Shown in pieces: positions 52,660 through 61,829 of a DNA stretch of 64,000 nucleotides. Numbering within the stretch: the stretch's first letter is position 1; every line of letters begins with the position of its first letter. Source of the DNA: Chlorogloeopsis sp. ULAP01. Lineage in GTDB: Bacteria; Cyanobacteriota; Cyanobacteriia; Cyanobacteriales; Nostocaceae. Under the pieces are notes generated by a model, which was not told the DNA's origin, searched no databases, and was given only the letters and a program-made list of their open reading frames with translations. A program made the position numbers and the translations under genes. The stretch lies in NCBI RefSeq assembly GCF_030381805.1, contig NZ_JAUDRH010000009.1:248001-312000 (forward strand), written 5' to 3'.

Positions 52660-54411
52660 GTGTCTAACAAGAGCGCGGTTCACTGCATAAATCCAAACTG
52701 CCTACGTCCTTATCCCCAACCTTGGGGTAACAAATTTTGCAACAGCTGTGGTGCGCCCTTAGAGCTGATAGACCGCTATGTGCCTATGGCGCGTTTAGGA
52801 TCTGGAGGTTTTGCCCAAATTTATACTGTTTGGGATCAAAAAACACAAACAGAAAAAGTGCTGAAGGTATTGGTAGAAGATTCACCAAAAGCCCTAGAAT
52901 TATTTGCCCAAGAGGCAGCAGTTTTAAGTTGTCTACGACATCCGGGTGTTCCCAAAATTGATACTGATGGTTATTTTCAACGCTATTGGTCAGATTCTCA
53001 AGGACAACTGAATCTGCCTTGTTTGGTAATGGAAAAAATTGACGGGCAGACGCTGGAAAATATTTTACAAAATTACTATCCTCAAGGATGCCCCCAAGAA
53101 CTAGTGTTTAATTGGTTAACCCAAGCCGCAGACATTCTAGAGCATTTACACCAACGCAATATCATTCATCGTGACATCAAACCTTCTAACTTAATGTTGC
53201 GCAATCCTTCACCAATAGCAGGAGAGCAGTTGGTGCTCATCGATTTTGGTGGCGCAAAACAATTTGAAAAGACAAATATTAGTTCAGAATCGCGATCTAC
53301 AAAATTATTTTCTTCTGGCTACAGTCCACCAGAACAAATAGCCGGTGTAAATATTGGGCCTGCGGCTGATTTTTATGCCCTCGGTCGGACGATGATTGAA
53401 TTATTGACGGGCAAACATCCAGCAGATTTAGAAGATCCACTCACCGGAGAATTTAGTTGGCGCAGGCAAGCCAATGTTAATCCAGTATTTGCAGACTTGC
53501 TTGATGAGATGGTAAGCGAGGATGCGCGATCGCGTCCAGCAAATACAGCTATTCTTCAAAGACGTTTGGCACAAATCTCTGATGCATTTTCCAGCAATGT
53601 CGGACAAACTAGCCGCCACATTACTCCTCCTGTACGCACAACTGCACCAGCTCCGATTTCGACATTTTTCTGGGAACTAGAAAAAACTCTTCAACAAGCA
53701 TTTACTAGTTCTACTAATATTGTCAGAAAAATTATAGTTTTTATATTTCGGGCGATCGTTCAGCTGATTAGAGCCTGCCTAGATACAATTTGGTCAATGT
53801 TTTTGACTTGTATCGGTGCTGGGATTGGTACAATTATTGGCTATTTCTTTGCATATCGGACAACCTGGGGAGCAGAAGTTGGTGAAGTTTTATCTGAGCA
53901 ACTAACTGTATTACTGGCAAATAATCAATCTATACTGGGTTCAGAGATTCTGATATTTGCGGGCGCTGGTTTCGGAACTGCATGGGGATTGACGGTAGCG
54001 GGAGGCTACGGTCAAAGACGACGGTTTTTAGTCGCCTCACTGATGGGTATGATTAGCTACAGCTTTGGTTGGTTTATTTTGCAATTATTTACACCCAAAG
54101 ATAATGGTGAGGGTTTGGTAGGATTGATTTTAGCTGCTGTTTCCCTGTTTATTTTAGGGTTAGGTCTTCGCAGCCATCAAATAGTTCATGCTGTCATTGC
54201 CGCTTTTGGCACTGCCATTCCATTTGCACTTTTGATGAGTTTGAAGCTTTCATCAAATTTGTTTGACTTATTTCGCCCCACTAATAATTGGGAAGAGTTG
54301 TGGCTGAAAATAGCCTTTTTTGGTCTTATTGGTATTTTTATTAGCTTCTGGCTAGGTGTGAGTTATTACCTAATAGTGCCAGGTTTACGCTTGCTGGGCT
54401 GGCGTAAATAA
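52660..54411 (+). CDS. Membrane Ser/Thr protein kinase with zinc-ribbon N-terminus
   Basis: About 583 residues. The N-terminal zinc ribbon C-x4-C-x13-C-x2-C (CINPNC ... CNSC) is followed by a Hanks-type kinase domain: LGSGGFAQIYTVWD, HRDIKPSNLML (catalytic loop) and LIDFGGAKQ (DFG). The activation segment leads to SSGYSPPEQIAG. The C-terminal third has four to six membrane segments. The start is a GTG closest to the Cys motif; a GTG 12 codons upstream is an alternative. The FHA proteins at 25-27 kb could read such phosphorylation, but no link is shown. Confidence 0.92.
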   Translation: MSNKSAVHCINPNCLRPYPQPWGNKFCNSCGAPLELIDRYVPMARLGSGGFAQIYTVWDQKTQTEKVLKVLVEDSPKALELFAQEAAVLSCLRHPGVPKIDTDGYFQRYWSDSQGQLNLPCLVMEKIDGQTLENILQNYYPQGCPQELVFNWLTQAADILEHLHQRNIIHRDIKPSNLMLRNPSPIAGEQLVLIDFGGAKQFEKTNISSESRSTKLFSSGYSPPEQIAGVNIGPAADFYALGRTMIELLTGKHPADLEDPLTGEFSWRRQANVNPVFADLLDEMVSEDARSRPANTAILQRRLAQISDAFSSNVGQTSRHITPPVRTTAPAPISTFFWELEKTLQQAFTSSTNIVRKIIVFIFRAIVQLIRACLDTIWSMFLTCIGAGIGTIIGYFFAYRTTWGAEVGEVLSEQLTVLLANNQSILGSEILIFAGAGFGTAWGLTVAGGYGQRRRFLVASLMGMISYSFGWFILQLFTPKDNGEGLVGLILAAVSLFILGLGLRSHQIVHAVIAAFGTAIPFALLMSLKLSSNLFDLFRPTNNWEELWLKIAFFGLIGIFISFWLGVSYYLIVPGLRLLGWRK

Positions 54412-54450
54412 ATATCCCCCTCACCACTAATTCTTGGTTTGGGGGATATT
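54411..54450 (+). terminator. Hairpin at the end of the kinase gene
   Basis: AATATCCCCC/GGGGGATATT 10-bp stem starting at the last base of the stop codon, with an inner ACCA/TGGT helix. The following T content is low, so it may be an attenuating or stabilising structure. Confidence 0.6.
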
Positions 54451-54854
54451 ATAATTGGTTGTCTATAGAGTTTTCAGTATAATTCGTTCTTGATGAGTCT
54501 ATTCTAGGAACTACTATTAATTTTGACTAGCTAAAAGACTGGTGTATACCGTACTTTTACAGTTTCTTTATTACGACTTCATACTTAACAATTCCCAATC
54601 TAAATAACTCCTAATTCACTTTTGTATTGACTGGTTTTGGCAAACTTTTCCTTGATGCTTATGAACTTTATTTATAAAGTTTTAATATTTTTACCATAAA
54701 AGTTTTATGTAATTTTGACTAGTTTTCAAATTATCAAGTTACATTATTTTTACAGTTTCTTCATCACTTATTTATACTGACTAATTTTCTGACGAGTCTT
54801 ATTCTGCTAGCAGAATACAACTTAGAGATGATTTATCAAGTAAACCTTAAACTG

Positions 54855-54934
54855 TAGGGGAGCCAGTGCGCCCTTGCGGCAATGCCCTGCTTGTAGACGC
54901 CCGGAGGGCGGCTTCCCGTGAGGTAGCACCTGGC
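54855..54934. repeat. Dispersed repeat GGGGAGCCAGTGCGCCCTT, second copy
   Basis: Shares a 21-base identical start and the GTAGCACCTGGC end with 39581-39634. Here the middle contains an extra palindrome, GACGCCCGGAGGGCGGCTTC. Confidence 0.75.
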
Positions 54935-54949
54935 CTGGCGTTGCGTTAA

Positions 54950-55019
54950 AGCACTGCGTTACGGCTAATTCTAATTCTCTCAAACTCTCAAATTCTTGCA
55001 TAACCGTAACACACCCTAC
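54950..55019. repeat. GTAGGGTGCG-family repeat, longest copy
   Basis: The left arm CTGCGTTACGG is inverted relative to CCGTAACACACCCTAC at the right, around about 40 bp of CT-rich sequence. Confidence 0.6.
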
Positions 55020-55189
55020 TAACAAGGTAGTCCCGATGAACCAAGTTTCACCAGCAGGCAAAAAACCTTACCCCCTGCCCCTCTCCGAACTCGCACACAA
55101 GGAAGTACGATACTACTGTCGTGAATTCTGAGCGAACTATTCCTTAACATTTCTTTATCATTAAAAAAAGTGCGCGATTGAATTGGAAA

Positions 55190-56371
55190 ATGCTTACCCA
55201 TATTAAAGATTTAGCAAAAACACTCGCTCCCCGCTTAATAGAAATTCGCCGTCACATTCATTCTCACCCAGAACTGAGTGGGCAAGAGTACCAAACAGCT
55301 GCCTTTGTTGCTGGTGTTTTATCTTCTAACGGACTTCATGTTAGAGAGGGAGTGGGTAAAACTGGCGTAATCGGAGAATTGCAAGGTACTGGTAAAGACG
55401 ATCGCATCTTAGCAATTCGTACTGATATGGATGCTTTGCCAATTCAAGAACGCACTGGTTTAGAGTTCGCTTCTCGTGTTCAAGGTTTGATGCACGCTTG
55501 TGGTCATGATGTTCATACCACAGTGGGTTTAGGAACGGCAATGGTACTATCTCAAATCGCAGAGGAGTTACCTGGAAAAATACGCTTTTTATTTCAGCCA
55601 GCAGAAGAAATTGCTCAAGGTGCCAACTGGATGGTATCAGATGGAGTAATGGAAAAAGTGAGTGGGGTATTGGGTGTTCATGTTTTTCCTTCCATCCCAG
55701 CTGGTTCAATTGGTGTACGCTACGGAGCCTTAACAGCAGCAGCAGACGATCTAGAAATTATTATCTTTGGAGAATCGGGACATGGTGCTCGCCCTCATGA
55801 GGCGATTGATGCAATTTGGATCGCCGCGCAAGTAGTTACTACGCTGCAACAAGCAATTAGCCGTACGCAAAATCCTTTGCGCCCTGTGGTGTTGAGCATT
55901 GGGCAAATTAATGGAGGCAGAGCGCCGAATGTAATTGCTGATCGAGTGCAGTTGTTAGGAACTGTGCGATCACTCCATCCAGAAACTCGTGCTAATTTAC
56001 CAAACTGGATTGAAAAAATTGTCGCTAGTGTCTGCAATTCCTACGGTGCGAAATACCAAGTGAATTATCGCCAGGGGGTACCTAGTGTTCAAAATGATTA
56101 TCTTTTAACACAGTTGTTGCAATCAGGAGCAGAAGAAGCTTGGGGAAGCGATCGCGTGCAAGTCTTACCCGAACCTTCTCTTGGTGCTGAAGATTTTTCC
56201 GTTTATTTAGAAAAAGCTCCTGGTTCTATGTTTCGTTTAGGTGTAGGTTTCCCAGATAGAGTCATTAACTACCCTTTACATCATCCTCAATTTGAAGTTG
56301 ATGAATCTGCCATCATTACTGGAGTTGTGACTATGGCATATGCAGCCTATAAATATTGGCTGGTAAATTAA
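55190..56371 (+). CDS. M20 family amidohydrolase/peptidase
   Basis: 393 residues. RRHIHSHPELSGQEYQTA, RTDMDALPIQERTGLEFAS, HACGHDVHTTVGLGTA and FQPAEEIAQGANWMV carry the metal ligands (Cys, His, Glu-Glu, His), as in IAA-amino-acid hydrolase/hippurate hydrolase relatives. VPSVQNDYLL and LGAEDFSVYLEKAPGSMFRLG complete the catalytic domain. Cytoplasmic, substrate unknown. The ATG is preferred over a TTG four codons upstream. Confidence 0.94.
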   Translation: MLTHIKDLAKTLAPRLIEIRRHIHSHPELSGQEYQTAAFVAGVLSSNGLHVREGVGKTGVIGELQGTGKDDRILAIRTDMDALPIQERTGLEFASRVQGLMHACGHDVHTTVGLGTAMVLSQIAEELPGKIRFLFQPAEEIAQGANWMVSDGVMEKVSGVLGVHVFPSIPAGSIGVRYGALTAAADDLEIIIFGESGHGARPHEAIDAIWIAAQVVTTLQQAISRTQNPLRPVVLSIGQINGGRAPNVIADRVQLLGTVRSLHPETRANLPNWIEKIVASVCNSYGAKYQVNYRQGVPSVQNDYLLTQLLQSGAEEAWGSDRVQVLPEPSLGAEDFSVYLEKAPGSMFRLGVGFPDRVINYPLHHPQFEVDESAIITGVVTMAYAAYKYWLVN

Positions 56372-56397
56372 ACTTTTTTAAGAAAATTTTTCTTTTT

Positions 56398-56448
56398 AAC
56401 CCGTAATGAAGAGGAAAAACTTGTAGTTCTTCTCTTTAATAACGGGTT
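56398..56448 (+). terminator. Hairpin after the M20 peptidase gene
   Basis: AACCCGT/ACGGGTT closing stem with an inner partly paired AATGAAGAG/CTCTTTAAT helix. It begins 26 bp after the stop codon. The following T-run is short. Confidence 0.6.
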
Positions 56449-56619
56449 CTTAACTATGAGTTAAGTTAGGTAAAGTATCATAATATCCACCAATGATTTC
56501 TATAACATAGAACATAAAGCTATAAATTTATAACTTCTCTGACTAGAACTGCACTTAAAAAATAATAAAAAATAAAAGGTTTTTCATATCCGATACTGTA
56601 AATGATGGAGGATGTGAGC

Positions 56620-57279
56620 ATGAGTGCAACAACCAAATTCAAAGATGTAGTCAAACTTATCCTACCAGAACGCATTGTTTGGCAAATACAAAGTCTTCTA
56701 CATGAGATAGCAACTCGAAGGTTGCGTGGATTAGATTTTCATTTGAATCACCCAGATCGAGTGATACTTGAGGATAACATCATTCCTTACTTTGTTGCTC
56801 GGAGTGAGTTCAATAAAATTCTTTTCGTGGGCTGTGACTGGTTCACTAAACCATACGAAAAATACTTTAAAAATAAAGAGTACTGGACAATAGAAATTGA
56901 ACCTAGTAAAGCTAAATATGGAGCAAAAAAACATCATATTATAGACGCGCTCCAAAATCTCACCCATCATTTTGAAAATAATTATTTTGATCTAATCTTC
57001 TATAATGGGGTCTTTGGATTTGGTATCAATACAAAGGAAGATACAGAAGAATCTTTTTGGCAGTGTTTTCAATGTTTACGTACTAGTGGAGTTTTAGTCT
57101 TTGGTTGGAATGATAAGCCTGAATATAAACCTTTTTCTGTGATTGAAGAATGTGAGAATTTAAAAAGATTTCAACCATATATCTTTCCTCCTCTTGCAGC
57201 CGCAGAATATGCAGTTGAGGATGATCGCTTTAAATATAGACACAGATTTAACTTCTACATTAAACCTGTGACATCGTAG
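56620..57279 (+). CDS. Class I SAM-dependent methyltransferase-like protein
   Basis: 219 residues. The SAM-binding region begins NKILFVGCDWFTKPYEKYF (the first Gly-rich loop is diverged). WTIEIEPSKAKYGAKKHH is the motif II-like acidic segment, then YFDLIFYNGVFGFGINTKED. This gives a methyltransferase fold with weak motif I. Target unknown. The ATG at 56620 is chosen because GGAGG precedes it by 8 nt; an ATG six codons earlier overlaps that site. It has a long AT-rich 5' region and is followed by a convergent terminator. Confidence 0.75.
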   Translation: MSATTKFKDVVKLILPERIVWQIQSLLHEIATRRLRGLDFHLNHPDRVILEDNIIPYFVARSEFNKILFVGCDWFTKPYEKYFKNKEYWTIEIEPSKAKYGAKKHHIIDALQNLTHHFENNYFDLIFYNGVFGFGINTKEDTEESFWQCFQCLRTSGVLVFGWNDKPEYKPFSVIEECENLKRFQPYIFPPLAAAEYAVEDDRFKYRHRFNFYIKPVTS

Positions 57280-57303
57280 AAATAAATAATGATTGTACAA
57301 AAA

Positions 57304-57326
57304 CTCCCGACACTATGTGTCGGGAG
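57304..57326 (-). terminator. Rho-independent terminator of the hemerythrin gene
   Basis: CTCCCGACAC/GTGTCGGGAG, a 10-bp stem with a 3-nt loop. On the minus strand it is followed by TTTTT, so it serves the minus-strand hemerythrin gene. It may also stop the + strand methyltransferase transcript, which ends 24 bp before it. Confidence 0.85.
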
Positions 57327-57468
57327 CTATAAAAAACCCAGCAAGTGGCATTCAACACTAAAATCACATTCGGATATTAAAACTCAGTAGGTGAGGAAAA
57401 AGGCAAAATATTTTCACCTTTTACCTTTTTTGGCTGCGATTACTTTGCTATTAAAAAACAAAGCTGTA

Positions 57469-58521
57469 TTACTTAGATGCTGCACCCTGTTTACCTAGTT
57501 TCTCTTGAATTTTTTGTTTTGCAGCTTTGAATTGGGTAGCCAGTTGTTCGCTTTGCTCACTACTTAAGTTATTACGAATAGCAGCGAACATTGTGCTTTC
57601 TTCTTGACGAATATGATCGCCTACAGCATCCATTAGCTGTCTAACTTTATCTTTGAACTGAGATGAAGAAGGATTGATCGCCTTAATTTCATCTAACATC
57701 CGCTTCATTTCAGCTTGCTCGTCATACAACTCTTGAGTATCGCCTTCACCATAGAAAGGACGTACTCTTGGGTAGACAACTTCTTCTTCAGCTTCAGCAT
57801 GAGCGCTTAGATCCTTGTAAATTTGACCGAAGTATTCTTGGATCTTTTGTGCGTCGTTGCTTGCCAACAGTTCGGTGAACAAGGTATTCACCTTATTGTG
57901 ATCCAGGCGGATAACATCCTGGATATTCATATCACTCTTATCAGATGTTTGGGTAACAGCACTACCGAACACACCGCTCAATGCTGCCATTGCATCTTGC
58001 ACGCGTCCCCAGATACCTTGATCTGCTTCTTGTCCAGTTAATTCACGGACACCCAAAACCTCTAAAATACCTTTGAGTTGCTCTTGGTGAGCGCGATTTT
58101 CAAAGTTTACAGTATTTAAAGGCCCAATAGCCATCATTACATCGGCACCAACTTTTTGAGCTGCCTTATGAATTGTTATGCCAGACATTACTTGTTGGTG
58201 CTTGAGCAGCTCATGCTGAAAGACTTTTTCATATGTGTTTAATTCAGAGCCTTGCATTAGCTGCTGCACTTTTTTAACCATTTCAGAAACGGTTTTGTCA
58301 GGCTCGGCTTGAATTCCGTACTGCACATTAACAGTTTCCAGAATGCCCATGTTCTTGTTGTCATCATCGAGCATTTTCTGGATGCGATCGCGAATTTCAT
58401 TATCGGAAACTTCTTTCAAAAATTGTTGCTCATTGGCAATCAACAATTTTTGAATTTCTTTCATATCTGCCAATTTTTTGGCAATAGCAGTACGTTTAGT
58501 ATCGTCTAAAGTTGTTACCAT
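57469..58521 (-). CDS. Hemerythrin (HHE) domain protein
   Basis: 350 residues. The first 200 residues are a helical domain without known motifs (LLKHQQVMSGITIHKAA). The HHE domain runs from about residue 205: VIRLDHNKVNTLFTELL, LSAHAEAEEEVVYPRVRPF, LYDEQAEMKRMLDEI and VGDHIRQEESTMFAAI carry the His and Glu iron ligands. Such proteins bind O2, NO or iron and are often stress-induced. Single gene, followed by its own terminator. Confidence 0.9.
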   Translation of the reverse strand: MVTTLDDTKRTAIAKKLADMKEIQKLLIANEQQFLKEVSDNEIRDRIQKMLDDDNKNMGILETVNVQYGIQAEPDKTVSEMVKKVQQLMQGSELNTYEKVFQHELLKHQQVMSGITIHKAAQKVGADVMMAIGPLNTVNFENRAHQEQLKGILEVLGVRELTGQEADQGIWGRVQDAMAALSGVFGSAVTQTSDKSDMNIQDVIRLDHNKVNTLFTELLASNDAQKIQEYFGQIYKDLSAHAEAEEEVVYPRVRPFYGEGDTQELYDEQAEMKRMLDEIKAINPSSSQFKDKVRQLMDAVGDHIRQEESTMFAAIRNNLSSEQSEQLATQFKAAKQKIQEKLGKQGAASK

Positions 58522-58796
58522 CTTGAGTTCTCCTCTAACAAACTGAAATTGTTTGTGTTTTAGACAATTTCAGAGTGACATATTGTTTCGGAACGCTCCA
58601 TCTTTCTTTTGAGCGATAACCCTGAAACTAAGGATATAAAAATCTCAATTTTTAGGATAATTTTTACAAGCGAATCGCATTTATACTTTTAGGTAGAGAA
58701 CTGCTAAAACGACACTCCATCGCCGGGTAGATAAATTTTTATTTTTGCTTTTCTAGATTGACTTCAGGATATTTAAAGAGAGGAGTTCCTATCGTA

Positions 58797-59537
58797 ATGT
58801 CAGAAAATCCTGGACTAGGAGAGCAGGCGCTAAATAAAGCCGCAGAAATAGGGTTATCTAGCCAATTAGATGAAGTAGAAAATTTAGATGTAAATATCAA
58901 AGCTGAACCTTTAAATTTAGTTCAGGGACAGATAGAGGCAGTCTCTATTGAGGGTGAAGGTTTAGTAATGCAGCAAGATTTGCGCATGGAAGAACTAGAT
59001 ATGGATATTGATAGTGTTGCTATCAATCCTCTAGGGGCAGCCTTTGGCAAAATTGAACTAACTAAACCTACTCAAGGTAAGGCACGGGTAGTGTTAACCG
59101 AAGCAGATATAAACCGTGCTTTCAACTCCGAGTATGTTCATTCACAACTGCAAACTCAGAAAATTCATGTAAATGGCAAATTAACAACATTTGTTCCTCA
59201 AAACGTAGAATTTCGCTTACCTGGAGAAGATAAAGTAGCATTGAACGCTACTTTACTTTTACAAGAAAACCAACAAATTGAAAAAGTCGCCTTTTCAGCA
59301 GTACCCCGTGTTAATGAGAGCGGACAAACAGTGACTTTAGAAAATGTTGAATATGGTGAAAATCAGGAAACATCGCCAGAACTGACAAAAGCTTTAGTAG
59401 ATGTAACTAGCGAAATTTTGGATTTGAGAAACTTCGATTTAGAAGGCATGAGTCTACGAGTTAAAAATTTGGAGGTAGAAGTAGGCAAACTCATACTGCA
59501 AGCCGAAGCTTATGTTGAGCAAATTCCTTCGGCTTAA
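58797..59537 (+). CDS. DUF2993 family protein
   Basis: 246 residues. NPGLGEQALNKAAEIGLSSQ then LDVNIKAEPLNLVQGQIEAV and VLTEADINRAFNSEYVHSQL match DUF2993, a beta-rich family of cyanobacteria and actinobacteria. Lipid-binding or tubular lipid-transfer-like activity is only a suggestion. There is no signal peptide. The ATG is preceded by AGAGGAG at suitable distance; a TTG 13 codons upstream is less likely. Followed after 108 bp by the DUF2231 gene on the same strand. Confidence 0.82.
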   Translation: MSENPGLGEQALNKAAEIGLSSQLDEVENLDVNIKAEPLNLVQGQIEAVSIEGEGLVMQQDLRMEELDMDIDSVAINPLGAAFGKIELTKPTQGKARVVLTEADINRAFNSEYVHSQLQTQKIHVNGKLTTFVPQNVEFRLPGEDKVALNATLLLQENQQIEKVAFSAVPRVNESGQTVTLENVEYGENQETSPELTKALVDVTSEILDLRNFDLEGMSLRVKNLEVEVGKLILQAEAYVEQIPSA

Positions 59538-59645
59538 TTTATACAATCATTAAAATGTGCAAAGCTGCCTACTTTGGTGTAGTCATTTACACCAAATTAC
59601 GGTGAAACTTTTTAAGTCTGTTATTACTCGGAGTATAAAGAACTT

Positions 59646-60188
59646 ATGGAAACTCAACAAAGAAATACAACCCCTTATCCTAATATTCCTGCTTTTTTAG
59701 AAAGTGACGATAGAGAATTTCGTGATACTGGTGTACCTAGTACTGTTGCGATCGCGGGGCATCCTATTCACCCTATTCTCGTTCAATTCCCAATTGCATT
59801 TCTTGTTGGAGCGCTCTTAAGTGATGTCGCTTTCTGGCTAACTGATGACACTTTCTGGGCAAGAGCCTCTTACTGGCTCATCCTTGGCGGCTTGGTAGGC
59901 GGAATCGCAGCAGCCCTAACTGGTATTCTCGACTTTTTGAGAATAGGGCGAGTTCGCAAACGCACAGCTGGCTGGGCGCACTTAATATTGAATGTAAGTG
60001 CTTTGGTACTGACAATAATCAACCTAGTATTGCGCTGGAATAATCCAGTTATGCCCATATTGCCTTGGGGACTTGTACTCTCAGTGATTGTCGCTTCGCT
60101 TCTGGGCGTTTCTGGCTGGTATGGTGGCGAATTAGTTTATAGGCATAAAATTTCTGTTATTGGCAATGGTAGCCCAGAAAGTCCTTAG
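59646..60188 (+). CDS. DUF2231 family membrane protein
   Basis: 180 residues with four hydrophobic segments. VAIAGHPIHPILVQFPIAFL and WLTDDTFWARASYWLILGG carry the family's His-Pro motif; GILDFLRIGRVRKRTAGWAH and NVSALVLTIINLVLRWN follow. The His residues suggest a possible haem or metal site (inference). The family is known in many bacteria as a membrane protein of unknown function. Confidence 0.88.
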   Translation: METQQRNTTPYPNIPAFLESDDREFRDTGVPSTVAIAGHPIHPILVQFPIAFLVGALLSDVAFWLTDDTFWARASYWLILGGLVGGIAAALTGILDFLRIGRVRKRTAGWAHLILNVSALVLTIINLVLRWNNPVMPILPWGLVLSVIVASLLGVSGWYGGELVYRHKISVIGNGSPESP

Positions 60189-60377
60189 ATTGACATATTC
60201 TCAAGTAGGAGAATAGGTGACGGGGAACAGGAGAAGAATTTTCTCTTACTCTCCCACTCTCCCCTCTTGTAGTTTAGGTACTTCATATGCCATCTTGTAC
60301 CTACTACCCAATCCCTTCCGTATGACTTTACGGTGTTAGAGAAAACACAAAACACTTACAGCAGATTTCAACTTCGT

Positions 60378-60444
60378 GAGGTACAGAAATACCCCTCCCT
60401 AACCCTCCCCTTGGCAAGGGGAGGGTTAGGGAGGGGTGTACCTC
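60378..60444. repeat. Perfect long palindrome, ACCCCTCCCTAACCCTCCCC type
   Basis: The arms at 60391-60412 and 60416-60437 are a perfect 22-bp inverted repeat with a 3-nt loop (GGC), extended outward by GAGGTAC/GTACCTC. The ATG of the DUF2809 pseudogene begins directly at its right edge. Related to the element at 50165-50279. Confidence 0.9.
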
Positions 60445-60812
60445 ATGTACTTACAAAACACTTATATTCTCCTCTCCTTGCTCATCGTTGTTGCGATGGG
60501 CTTTTTCTTTAAGTGCTACAAATACCCAGCCCATCAGTGGTTTAATGACTACGGGTGCTGTATTTTATGAAATATTTTGGTGTTTATTTGCCTTCTGCTT
60601 CTTCCGCAACCCAAAAGGTTTTTTATCATTACCTGCTTACTAAAATTATTGCTGTTGTGGCATCCACCCTTATTGGAGCAGTTTCGCGCTACGTTAATAG
60701 GTAAATAATTGCTTGGTGGAATTTCTCGGATTATGTGTTGGGTTGCTTGTTAGGTTGGTTGTGGCTGCGCCGATTACAACGAAAAAATTATGCAAAAAAA
60801 GGTCAAAGTTAA
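60445..60812 (+). pseudogene. DUF2809 family protein, broken by three frameshifts
   Basis: Four pieces in three frames read like one DUF2809 membrane protein. Frame 1: MYLQNTYILLSLLIVVAMGF ... HQWFNDYG (60445-60555). Frame 2: AVFYEIFWCLFAFCFFRNPK (60557-60640). Frame 1 again: LLLLWHPPLLEQFRATLIGK (60646-60705). Frame 0: IAWWNFSDYVLGCLLGWLWL ... RRLQRKNY (60708-60812). Each shift is a small insertion or deletion. YEIFWCL, LWHPPLLEQ and WWxFxxYxxGCxLGWLWL are typical of the family. The end overlaps the DUF167 start. Confidence 0.82.
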
Positions 60813-61011
60813 GCCAAATTCCAAAATTCAAAAAATAGAGGAAGAAGCGGACGGGAGCTTAACTGTACATTTAAAATCTCCCCCAGTAGATGGTAAGGCT
60901 AATCAAGAGTTAATTCAAGTGTTAGCAGAGAAATTTAATGTGCCAAAAAATAGCATTAGAATTAAATCTGGTTTTAATTCCAGGCAAAAGTTAATTGAAA
61001 TTAATAAATAA
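60790..61011 (+). CDS. DUF167 (YggU-like) protein
   Basis: 73 residues. The beta-alpha fold is recognisable from VKPNSKIQKIEEEADGSLTV, PPVDGKANQELIQVLAEKF and SIRIKSGFNSRQKLIEI, matching UPF0235/DUF167. The function is unclear across bacteria. It starts within the end of the DUF2809 pseudogene, which suggests the two were once translationally coupled. Confidence 0.9.
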   Translation: MQKKVKVKPNSKIQKIEEEADGSLTVHLKSPPVDGKANQELIQVLAEKFNVPKNSIRIKSGFNSRQKLIEINK

Positions 61012-61151
61012 AGATATTAATCTTAAAAACACTCATTAACCAAAATATCTGAGGGTTAATAGCTGTTTAATTATTAGTTATTAGCAGTCATCAGCAAATT
61101 TTCAAGCACAATCTAGATTAGAGATTAATTAATATCTCCTACTTAAAGAAA

Positions 61152-61200
61152 AACTCGTCACCTAAATTATACAAGGAAACGAGTTATTGGTTTTTATTTT
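61152..61200 (+). terminator. Terminator after DUF167
   Basis: AACTCGT/ACGAGTT stem with an inner CCT/AGG pairing, followed by ATTGGTTTTTATTTTT on the + strand. Confidence 0.6.
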
Positions 61201-61202
61201 TG

Positions 61203-61829
61203 TTAAATACAATACTTAGATTCTTCAGTAATACTAATATATCCCGGCTGTGCTTTCACCCTTTCAATCCAAGCTTGAATGGCAGGGAATTGTGTCAAAT
61301 CAAACCCACCTTCATCGGCTACATGAGTATATGCAAACAAAGCAATGTCTGCGATCGTATAACGCTCTCCAACAAAAAAATTATGAGTCTGCAAATAACT
61401 TTCCATCAAGTTAAGTGCTGCATAACCAGGTTTACTTTTTTGCTCTATAGCTTCTTTATATTTTTCACCTTTGCCTAGTATACTCATCCAAAATCTAGAT
61501 GTAGCAATAAAAGGTTCATGACTGTTCTGTTCAAAAAATAACCACTGTAGCACTTGCGCTCGTAACAAACGGTCATAAGGTAAAAATTCTGTCCCTTCAC
61601 TGAGATAAATTAAGATGGCATTTGATTCTGCCAAGTATTTACCTGGTTCAATTTCTAGCAACGGAATTTTCCCAGCTGGATTTTTGCTTAAAAATTCAGG
61701 CGTTCTAGACTCTCCTTTCAATATATTGACCTCTACCCTCTCAAATGGCATACCAATTTGCGATAATAAAAGACGTATCTTGTAGCCGTTACCCGAAGGT
61801 AAAAAATCGTACAAACGCAGCGTTTCCAT
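61203..61829 (-). CDS. Glutathione S-transferase family protein
   Basis: 208 residues. The thioredoxin-like N-domain is LRLYDFLPSGNGYKIRLLLS ... NPAGKIPLLEIEPGKYLAES, with the glutathione gamma-Glu site at ESNAI. The helical C-domain is YTIADIALFAYTHVADEGGF. Ser rather than Cys is the likely catalytic residue near the N-terminus (PSGNGYK). The ATG is chosen for family length; a longer frame adds a non-conserved hydrophobic stretch. Convergent with DUF167. Confidence 0.92.
   Translation of the reverse strand: METLRLYDFLPSGNGYKIRLLLSQIGMPFERVEVNILKGESRTPEFLSKNPAGKIPLLEIEPGKYLAESNAILIYLSEGTEFLPYDRLLRAQVLQWLFFEQNSHEPFIATSRFWMSILGKGEKYKEAIEQKSKPGYAALNLMESYLQTHNFFVGERYTIADIALFAYTHVADEGGFDLTQFPAIQAWIERVKAQPGYISITEESKYCI

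Larger units (their letters stand above)
54451..55189. other. AT-rich spacer with repeats at the right end
   Basis: No gene seen. The left 350 bp are very AT-rich, with a loosely repeated phrase (TTTTGACTAG and TTTTTACAGTTTCTT occur twice each in similar form). The right part holds the dispersed repeats at 54855-54934 and 54950-55019. Confidence 0.45.

Noticed and set aside
60567..60704. 45-codon ORF, at first read as a PAP2 phosphatase remnant
   Set aside because: Reading the other two frames gives a better, ordered match to DUF2809, so this short frame is an artefact of the frameshifts.
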